Part shown: positions 25,001-35,100 of the stretch, in pieces
Numbering within the stretch: the stretch's first letter is position 1
Layout: every line of letters starts with the position of its first letter
Source of the DNA: Caprella mutica
Lineage: Eukaryota > Arthropoda > Malacostraca > Amphipoda > Caprellidae
Length of the DNA stretch: 64,000 nucleotides
NCBI GenBank assembly: GCA_947561585.1
Contig: CANNZV010001132.1
Coordinates: forward strand, 187,289-251,288
Direction: 5' to 3'
The notes under the pieces: model-generated
The model's database searches: none
What the model saw: the letters and a program-made list of their open reading frames with translations, nothing else
Told to the model about the DNA's origin: nothing
Made by a program: the position numbers and the translations under genes

Positions 25001-26140
25001 TTTTGTGTAGATTATGATAATTTGATCTGTACTCTCCATACTGACAGATTGTTACCACCACCTCTCCATACTGACAGATTGTTACCACCACTTTGTAAGT
25101 AGAAAATCCTAACTATTCGAGTACTATGCCCTTGAAACCACAAAAGATTAAATTAAGATAATTAGGTTTATCTTACATTTCTCAACATAAGTAGCAACAT
25201 AACACTGCAAACACGTTCACTCTAACACAAAACTTTGATATTAATAAAGCACCAGAGCAACTTTTCATACTGTGACTGAAATGCGAGTAAACTTATTCGA
25301 GAACTTGTGCGTTACCTGTCACCTCTTTTTTGCATTTCACAGGTACTTATTTCTGATAAATATAATGATATACATATGATATATAATGATGTATGTATAA
25401 GGGTGGAGGGGAGGAGGTCGTCTGTGTATATTCTATTAACTTGACTGGGGACTTCTCAATAGTTCGACAGTTCCATCTTTCTGTGTTATTTTTCGTTTTA
25501 TTTTTTGATTAAAATAAAAAATATGATTAAATAGGTATACTCAATTAATAACTAATCTAAATAGTAAAATAATTTTTCTTTTCTTTCATTTTTAAAATTA
25601 TATATTACTCCTTTATTTCTAATAGTAATTTATGATGCAATCCATCACTTGGTTTCATCATTTAATGTAGTTTGTTGTATCCGCTAGTTTGTTGTACTGC
25701 ACGCTTCATTGATTGTTTAATGACCCCCCTCCCGATATACAGAAATTTTATATTAAATTAGTAATAAACTAGAAAAGTGTCGGACTACTGAATAGTAACC
25801 AACTTCATATTCATGGTTTACCTAATATGATTTATTGGTTTGCCTTTGGCTTTACTCCGAAGCATTAAATGAAGGCAATTATCACGACTCGTTTCGTTGG
25901 GGAGAAATTAAAGAAACATTACATTAAAAAGATTTTTTTTAACTATAATCTATTGCATATAAAAAGTATTTTATTTAAGTTAGTAACAAGTGCTTGTCAA
26001 AATAAGTAAGAAATTACATTAAATAAGTAGTTTAAATAATTATTAATACAAAAATAAAACCGTTAGAGGAATTTTATCATCTTTACATTAAAAATGTGAA
26101 TAGGATTTATCATATTGTGAAGGTAGGTACATGGAATACT
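25001..26140. other. Anonymous AT-rich sequence with small repeat fragments
   Basis: No gene. 25025-25090 has a 33-base direct duplication (CTCCATACTGACAGATTGTT x2). 25255-25330 (GCAACTTTTCATACTGTGAC) resembles one end of the TA-flanked family D. 25670-25740 (GTATCCGCTAGTTTGTTGTA) is a fragment of a repeat also found at 40520, 41345 and 43380. Confidence 0.45.
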
Positions 26141-26144
26141 GTAG

Positions 26145-26273
26145 GGGGTAGATTTTAAGTTATCGGACATAACACATATTCGATCATAAAAAAAATTCAA
26201 TCTGGTTAATTTTTTCTATTGAATGATCGAAAAAGTGGAACTGTTCGATAATCCGAAACTTCCCCCAAATCTC
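26145..26273. mobile_element. Hairpin-family copy
   Basis: Arms AAGTTATCGGACATAACACA ... TTCGATCAT and ATGATCGAAAAAGTGGAACT ... CTTCCCCC are inverted around an AT loop; total about 129 bases. Confidence 0.8.
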
Positions 26274-26920
26274 ACACTTAGCACAGTGACTCAGCAAAAA
26301 ATACAAAGCATTAATAAGTAGTTGTATTTAAAGTAGAAAAATAAAGACAATTTAATAATTTAGATGAAGAGTAATCAAATTATTCACTAAATGACTACTT
26401 GGCAACTCTGTGGGATTAATTAGAACTGATTTCTCTTTTAAATAATTTGGAACAACTTGACAATATCTTTAGTTATATTCGTAATTTATAATTTCTTATG
26501 TTTCTAATTAGTATACTTCTAATTCATATCTTTTTATCTCTCTAATTCAGGTAATTTTTTAACTTCTTAAAATATTAAAATATTTCGATTTTTCTGTTTT
26601 GGATATCGATGAAATGAAATAAAGTTTTTAATTTTTTTTCGATGTGATGAAACGTGGAACAAAAAAATCATTAATAAATTGGACCCGATTATTAAATAAG
26701 TGTACTAACCTCTAAAACAGTTTCAACAATCCTAACCATTACATTAACCATTATCACAACTAACAATTGCTGGAGAATCTCTCGGACTTACATTTAATTA
26801 TTTATCATTAGTTAGTTTATTTCGGCCCTAAAAACACTTAAATTGTTCCTAACTTAAAACACCAAAAGTTAAATAATTACCAACAATAAATCAGAAATTA
26901 ATTTTAGACAGTGTTACAAA
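26274..26920. other. Anonymous AT-rich sequence
   Basis: No gene or repeat recognised. Confidence 0.4.
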
Positions 26921-26921
26921 T

Positions 26922-27082
26922 AAACAACGGTAAGAAGGGTAAGTTACGAATCATTGGACAGAACCACATCTTCGATAATGCAAGAAAAAATGTGTTATTT
27001 TACTAGTTACTTTATTTTTTATATGATCGGAACTGAGTAACTGTCCGATAATTCATAACTTACCCCACTTACCGTTGTATTT
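26922..27082. mobile_element. Hairpin-family copy with extended arms
   Basis: GGGTAAGTTACGAATCATTG and its mirror ATAATTCATAACTTACCCC bound the usual element (about 26940-27067). Here the palindrome continues outward: ACAACGGTAAG on the left and CTTACCGTTGT on the right. Confidence 0.8.
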
Positions 27083-27186
27083 CCTTAACTGTTCTATATT
27101 TTTTATCATTTCTTTTCATTAACCTTTATACAATTTAATAAATAATAACGTGACAGCCTGAGGAGGTAATTAATTACCTTATTAAT

Positions 27187-27540
27187 TAATATTATCAACC
27201 TTTTCATCAATATTAATTATCTACCTTTTCATCAATATTAATTATCTACCTTTTCATCAATATTAATTATCTACCTTTTCATCAATATTAATTATCTACC
27301 TTTTCATCAATATTAATTATCTACCTTTTCATCAATATTAATTATCTACCTTTTCATCAATATTAATTATCTACCTTTTCATCAATATTAATTATCTACC
27401 TTTTCATCAATATTAATTATCTACCTTTTCATCAATATTAATTATCTACCTTTTCATCAATATTAATTATCTACCTTTTCATCAATATTAATTATCTACC
27501 TTTTCATCAATATTAATTATCTACCTTTTCATTAATGTTA
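27187..27540. repeat. 25-bp minisatellite, about 14 copies
   Basis: Unit TATTAATTATCTACCTTTTC plus ATCAA, essentially invariant, with diverged end copies. Confidence 0.97.
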
Positions 27541-27704
27541 TCAACCTTCATTAAATAACTTCAAAGTATCTAATTCTAATTATATACCAAAGATATTAAT
27601 CATATTACACTTAGTAACTTTCTATATAATCTTTAACTATTAACAAAGTAAAGTGACGGACAGACAGACTGATGGTGAATAGCAATAGAACTTAAGCATA
27701 TAAA

Positions 27705-27822
27705 TTAGAACTGTATATTACTGCACATTAATAACTATATATTACTGCACATTAATAACTATATATTACTGCACATTAATAACTGTATATTACTGCACAT
27801 TAATAACTATATATTACTTCAC
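27705..27822. repeat. 24-bp tandem repeat, about 5 copies
   Basis: Unit ATATTACTGCACATTAATAA plus CTAT. Confidence 0.93.
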
Positions 27823-28141
27823 AAAATTGATCAGAAGGACTAACTTTTCATTGCACAAATTAATAACTAAAACACGGAAACAGAACCTATCTAATTAGCT
27901 AGGGTGTGGAAAATATTCTTTGGGGTATTTAATGGAATAACTTATATAGAAATTATTTAATTTAAATAACTTATTTAATGGAATAGCATTCAAAGAATAC
28001 CTCCCAGTAACTCTTTTTCTCTTCATTATAGTTGTTGTAGTTTTGGTTACAAAGGACTTCAGAGTCGCAACAAACTGCTAACTGAACAAAGTAAGTAGAA
28101 TGAAAGAAGTAATTATTATATCAAAGTTATTAAAAATACGG

Positions 28142-28277
28142 TAGGGTAAGTTGCAAGTTAATGGACAGTTTCACATTTTCGATCAGAAAAAGTATTAACT
28201 AAATGTTATTTTAATCATTAAATTTTTTTCTTATTTGATCGAATAAGTGGTTCAGTCCAATAACTCGTAACTTAGCC
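28142..28277. mobile_element. Hairpin-family copy
   Basis: Left arm GGGTAAGTTGCAAGTTAATG, right arm CCAATAACTCGTAACTTAGC; the CGATC motif is present in both arms. Confidence 0.8.
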
Positions 28278-28639
28278 TGTAAATGTGTTCATTGTTATTG
28301 TCTGTAGTATCATTTATTGTCGTAAATTATTTACATATTATTTAGTTTGTAAATTATTTACATGTAGCTACATTATTCCTAAGCAATTTATGCAGGCATT
28401 AGACTTTATAATTAAAAACGATTTAATTTACCATCTCGCATCGTTAGCAACAATTAGGTAAAGGTACACTCTGTCAGGCTAACAGTATTCGGAAAGTGCG
28501 TGCTAACAGGTTGGTTAATTTGAAAGGTAGATCTGTTCGTAATTATGGTAAATATTAGGAGTGTTCAGTAATTGAGTGGTTACCCTAACTTTCGAGAACT
28601 GTTTTCGAAAGTAAGAATATTATAATTTATATTATTTTT

Positions 28640-28812
28640 TTTTCAATCCGTATCCATGATACATACGGTTATCATGGATACGGAATGAAAAAGAAAATAC
28701 TGAAAATAATAATCATTATTATTATTATATATGTTACTAAAAATAATAACTAGCTAATTTTCTTTTCTTTATTATATGGTCGAAAAGGTGGAGCTGTCCG
28801 GTAATGTATTTA
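28640..28812. mobile_element. Hairpin-family copy, central palindrome and right arm
   Basis: CCGTATCCATGATACATACG and TATCATGGATACGG form a near-perfect stem; ATGGTCGAAAAGGTGGAGCT then GTCCGGTAATG is the right arm. The left arm is weak. Confidence 0.65.
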
Positions 28813-28904
28813 GCACATCAAGTTTATCATTTAGTTTGTAAAAATTCCCATAGTCTGCTTTTTGTGACGCTAAAAGTTAGCTTTGCATCAATTTACCAGT
28901 CTCT

Positions 28905-29050
28905 GAGTTACTCTGAGTAATCTCCATTACTCCTAGTAATCTGAGTTACTCCTAGTAATCTGAGTTACTCCTAGTAATCTGAGTTACTCCTAGTAATCTG
29001 AGTTACTCCTAGTAATCTGAGTTACTCCTAGTAATCTGAGTTACTCCTGA
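28905..29050. repeat. 19-bp minisatellite overlapping the CPD stop codon
   Basis: On the minus strand the unit is GGAGTAACTCAGATTACTA, about 7 copies. The first copy contains the GAG-TAA end of the long-tail CPD reading frame (29041-29046), so the array begins on the last coding bases and fills the start of the 3' UTR. Confidence 0.92.
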
Positions 29051-29168
29051 CTGTGTTCACTAATGCTAAGAAAGTTAGTTTCATCATCACTGGAGAGGTT
29101 CAAGTCGTGGTACGGCAGCCTGCCTCCGACAGACACGTTACGCTGACTAGCCGTCTTTACACGCTTCT
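29041..29168 (-). CDS. CPD: CPD last exon: long cytoplasmic tail
   Basis: Acceptor TTTTTCAG then AGAAGCGTG in phase 1 joins exon 31 to give [16 protein letters not shown] and then [20 protein letters not shown] and SEHSQE-type residues before TAA. The tyrosine- and acidic-cluster-rich sequence resembles the trans-Golgi retention and recycling signals of CPD tails. Coding length and phase fit exactly. The stop codon lies within the first unit of the 19-bp minisatellite. Confidence 0.82.
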
Positions 29169-32100
29169 CTGAAAAACAAAACAACAAATGGTGAAGAAAA
29201 AGAAGCGCAGTGGTTCTATTTATACTTTCACTAAAATGCCAAATTTATTAGGGAACATCAGTTATAATATTGAACCAGATGATTTATTGAGTCATATTGA
29301 AAAATATAATTATAGCGGTGAAAACGTCAAGCTGCGTACGTGTTCATCTTTGTCACCACATCTGTAACAACGTCATCTAGCGGTACAAATGACTATTTAT
29401 CCATTCATTCCTAACTTATGAGGTGTTGATGCATGATTTCTAGAGTGTGTCACGATAATGTATGTCCATTAGTTAATAAAATGAAATGTGAAGAAAGTTG
29501 CACTGTGGCAATGAAAGGAAAATCTTAACACGATTTTCTACAGGTTAAATTAAATAAGTGAATTTATTATCTGGACTCACTTTTCATTTTCTTCATTCCA
29601 ATTTCATTGTCGTAGTTGCTGATTCGGAATTCAATTTGGTCATCACTAGAGGAGGAAGGATCGAAAAATGTTTTTTCGGATCCCACTGTACTGTCGAGGT
29701 GTTTGAAACCGTACTCTTTGCGCCTTCTCTTCTGACTTCGTCTGTTGTTAATCAAAACAAAGCATCCGAACAAACTGAACAGAGTGAAACCTGAAACGGA
29801 GAATTAGGATGAACTAAACCAGAAAGTTTTGGGAAGATGAGGTTTGTTACCAAGAACATACAGATGATGATGTTATGAAATAATAAACTGAGTATTACCC
29901 AACATTAACAACACCAAAGGACTTACCAGCGACAAATATGAATGCCAACCTCGGCATGCCCATGACAGTCATGTCTTTCTTGAGGGACAGCATCACCACA
30001 GTGTCTGCAGAGGCTTCACTCTCTCCCACAGACACTGAGCCGTCCTTCGTCACCTCCACTGTCACTGAGGAGGGGAAGTGACTCTCTTTGCCTGCTGTGA
30101 GGGTGTGCACTCCTAAAATAGCCAGGTAAATGTCCATAAAGAATTAGTAGGGCTTTTATCTCTTTCTAGGAGTCAAAGAACATATCATTCATATCGAAAA
30201 AAAAAATGGAAGAAGCTGTCAGAAAAACAGTGGCTCCATGAAAAGAGTCACCTACCAATAGTTAGTGTCGTTGATTATTGATACAAAAAAAAAACTCCAT
30301 AAATACAGTCACTAACCAAGGATGCAAGGCTATATCCTATTTATATTAAATAGAAAATAGCCTAGACAATTATACACTAAAGTTATAACAGTGAATTCAT
30401 AGATACATAATAAAACATGAAAACCTCAAACTTGAAAATAAGATTACCACCTGCATCACTAACAATAGATATTGCTCCATTTTAACAAATAAATAATTCA
30501 TTTCCGTCTAATTCCACCTTACTACCTAACATTTTAGCCATTTAAGAGTTATTGACACTACATTCCCCAGAATGTTTACCTGGGGGAAGGAACCTGTAGA
30601 ACTCTCCAGTGGGAGATGCAGTTACTGTGTAGCTCGTATTGTCAGCTTGTAGTTGCGCACCAGCAACGGGCACTTCACTACTCACAATGTAACCTGCAAA
30701 AAATGCACCATTTTACTACTACTCATAATGTAGCCCGCAAAAAATGCACCATATTACTACTACTCACAATGTAACCTGCAAAAAATGCACCATATTACTA
30801 CTACTCACAATGTAACCTGCAAAATGCACCATATTACTACTACTCACAATGTAACCTGCAAAATGCATCATATTACTACTACTCACAATGTAACCTGCAA
30901 AATGCATCATATTACTACTACTACTCACAATGTAACCTGCAAAATGCATCATATTACTACTACTGCTCAAATATTGACAATTGATAACATTACTAACTAA
31001 CTAACATTAGTTAGTTAGTTCTCTATCATATTATATAGTTCATATTATATGGTTATCATATTATATAGTTATACTTCTCTAAAAAGAATCTCTTCGAATA
31101 TTCCTCCTGTACATTACCATCCATTGCCCCACCTTTGACTGCATGCAGAGGTGCCCTCAGGAGCACCTTCAGAGCAGGCCTGTGTCTCCGATAGAGCTGA
31201 GCCATGAGCTGAGGTGACACTGAGCCACAGCAACCGTAGTTAATGGTGAGGGGCAAACCAACACTCTGGCTGTAGATCCAGTCCTGGGGATAACATGTAT
31301 AGGGTAACTTACGACGAATTATCGTACAATTACACATTTCGATAATAGAAGAAAAACTATAGAATTTAAGTCTTTATTAATCGATATCTCTATGACCTGC
31401 AGATATTATGGATTGAAATATCGAGATAAAATGTTAATTTTATATTTTTTTTCTAAAATGATGGTAATTGTGAAATTGTACGATAATTCGTAACTTTATT
31501 GTGTATTAGAATTATTAAATCAAAACATCATCTTATAAAGTGTGAATGTCAATTTAGGCTATATTTCATATATATGTTTTTTTAATTATTAAAGTCATTT
31601 AATGGGCCAACATTTTTGGTTCACTCCGTAGCTCTAAAATAATACTACAAGCTCTTAAGTGTAACATTAGCATTAGTTCACACCATGATAGCTCCTTGAT
31701 GTGGCTCTTCAATGTAGTTCTGGGAGGCTGCCCCTTCACTGAGAAGGTGTCCTTCACAAGGCTCGTGTCTGAGGGCCATGCCTGCCATTGAGGCGTAGGA
31801 CTGGGCCAGAAGAGACAGCACCTGAAGAAGGAAGAGATAATAAAAAAATACTCAAAAATGGATAGCTACTCGAGAAAAAACTAGGCTAATGGTTAGAGTT
31901 ATCGAATGGTTTCTCATTTTTGATCCTGTAAGAAAATATATATAGCCAAATAACCAGTAACATTAAAGATTTTTATTATATAATCGAATATGTGAAACCG
32001 GTCGACAACGGGGAACCTTAGATAGCTTCATTAAGATATTGGCTAACCTGTTTATCAGTTGGGGGTAATTGTCTCCCCGCCTCCCCATAGGGGATAGTCA

Positions 32101-35100
32101 CGGCCTCCCTTCCCCCCCTCAGGAGCACAATGAGAGTGAAACCTTGCGTCACCATCCACTGCTGCAACTGCTGCGTAGTTAATGAAGTGGAATCTGAACG
32201 GCGAAATCGTAGGAAGGAAACATTAATTTCCACATAATCCTCTAGGTAATAGCTAGTTGAAATGTAGTGTGAGGAATTAAAAATAGTCTACATGAACCAT
32301 CATATTATAATGTGGATAGAGATATGAAAGACTTGCCCTGTGTGAAGGAATGATCGAAGTGCTCCCCTTTGGGTGCAGAATTATCCAAACACTGACTATC
32401 GTGAGAAGTTTTCTGACTAGCCACTGGCACACTATCTAGACTGTCAGGCTCTAGAGTTGGTACTATGAACACTCTAACGTCCTGCAGTAGGGAATAGGTT
32501 GCCTTGTCATTGTCCAGCATCTCTCTGAAACATCAACAAGGGCGTCTTTATTACCAGGATCATATTGCCTAACATCTCTCCGAAACAGATTATTATTTAG
32601 GTGTTTAACGTCTGTTTTGGATCAATGGCCATATCGCTGACGTCAAAAAGAGATTAAGAACGAGAACTGGAAGAAGTAGTCAGAAAGGATAGTGGCTCAT
32701 TAACAAAGTCATCTACCACCGTCGTCGACAATATTCAATTATTCATCAATGCAAAATACTTCTACGTGAGTGCAGTCACTTACCAAGGAATGTGACGAAA
32801 AGAGTCACAAGAACCTGTGGTTGCACTCATGGATAGGAGAGGGAAATGAAGAGGTGATAGTGAAAAAAGCCAACGAGTCTACCTAACACAAAATGTAAGA
32901 CCTCGTAGTTGAAGAGCTTAACCCTAGCGCTATCCTCTAAATCTACAAGTAGCGTTAAAATTTCGGAAACAAAACCAAGCCTGATGTAACAAGATTTAGC
33001 TAAAATAAGTTTAGACTCAAATTGATGAAGTAACTAGATATTATTCTGAGATTCTTAGTTGCCATGTTACTTTCTTTGAGAGGAAACACTGGTGTATATA
33101 CAACCCCAAGGAAACATCGGTACACTTTAATTGAAATTAGGCTAAATTCTTAGTTGACGTCCCTATTTGATTTAGGGACGTGTACTAGGAATTTACCGAA
33201 ATTGGCTATTCCTGGTCACAACATATAGATCACTTAAAGTCAATTTTTGAAGAAAATGATGAAAATTTCCCTGTTCTGTCGATCCAATATAAAGATACTA
33301 AAATAAAGTAGATCGGTGAAGTAGCTACTGATGAAGTTGGCTATAGGTAAAATGTTACCCAGCAACAATCATACCCTAGATATAGAGCTGCACTTCGTCT
33401 CAGTTGATAATAGTTACTTATATTCATGTGCAACTGAGTACTCACGAGAGCATCTTCAGGAGAATAACAGTGCCTGAGGCGTCTTTGGGAGTCACGCCTC
33501 CGACAAAAAGAACGGAAGGAACCGTCAAAGAGGAGGAGGAGTTTCTGCGATGAAGCTCTAGTGCTAAAACTTTGCGCGAGAGGGCGCTTCTGGCGATGCT
33601 GTGAATGGAGATAATAAATAACAATGAAATCTTATTCTTATCATGATGATAGAAAGGAAGATAGTGTTGCATCTTTGGAAATTATAGTCATGTGAATGTT
33701 ATTATTGCATAAATTTACAGTGATAATTACCTATGCAAGCGTATGACGTCTGAATGTTTCTGGACGAGTGCGTGAAGGTAGTCTTCCATTTGGAAGTAGG
33801 TGAGGTAGTGGAGGGAATTCTGTCCATCCCCCATGTTAGTGGAAGCATTCACTGTACTTTGTAGTGGGGGAGAGGCTTCATTTGCCCCATCACGAGAGTC
33901 ACTGACATTGAAAACAAACTTGCTGCTTACAGTCTCCCCCTTAGTCACCAGAACACTCTGTGTGTCGTTCACACTTGAATTCGGCAATGCAACCTGCAAT
34001 TGGAAAAAAATACCTCAATAATGAAATATATTGAGAATAAACCAAACAATGACAATATATAACTTACAATGAATCAAATGAAACTACATCAAACAAAGTC
34101 AACAAATAGACCAACATCCAAATCTGTATCCTAAGACTTTCTTCTCTGGCAAACTATAACTTGCTTTGAAAGTCATACTTTATTACTGCCGTAACAGTAA
34201 ACTTCAGCATACATAGAATAAACTCTGAACAAAGCCATGAAGTGCCTTAGTTAACTCATCGTACTAGTTAGCTAGAAATATAAGTTGTACAAAGCTTCAA
34301 ATGTGAAAATCAACAAAACGACTTCAATATAGAAAAGTTAGAAGGTAGTAGCTAACTATAGGTTGTGTAATATTATTCTGAAGGTATTACCTCAAGGTTG
34401 TGTTGTCCCTCTGCTGCTACTTGGAAGTAGTCTCCCTCGGCCTCAGCCTCCACTTGTCTGCCGTCTACAGAGAGAGAGGCTTTGGGGGCAGAGATGTGAA
34501 CACTGATTCCTGCAGTGGAGGGTCATTGTCAGCAAAATAGGCTAAATAGCAATGCATACTATTAAGCAACTAAACTAGTGAACGAGGACTAGCAAAACTT
34601 CATCGAGATGCTAGGGTCAATTGTAGAAATGTAATATATGTTCATTTTCATTCCATTCACGAATGTAGCAAATCAACATTTTACAGGGTTATTTAAGTTA
34701 TAGTTTTTTTCATTCTAAGATATTTTTTTGTAAAGGAAGAGATATCAAAAAGTACGAATATTTGAAGTCCTCATTCATCTTAGTTTTCAAAATCCTACTC
34801 AGTCTATGGTTACTATGGGTGCGTATTCGAACGATTTTCGCTTTAACGACTTCTGACGATTTCGGATGAAAAACAAACTCACAGTTTCCAATGAGGGGGT
34901 TTACAGGGGCAGTGACTTGGTCGTCAGAATACATAAAACTTGTTAGAAGCACTTCAGCGTACAAATAAGTTTGATCATTTTTTCATTCGACAAAGCCATA
35001 TTCTAGAATCTCCCCCGAATCCATTGCGATCGCTCTTGGTAATTTTTGTGTCTCTTACTTTCAATTGCTGTTACTATTTACCCATGTGATTTAAAATATA

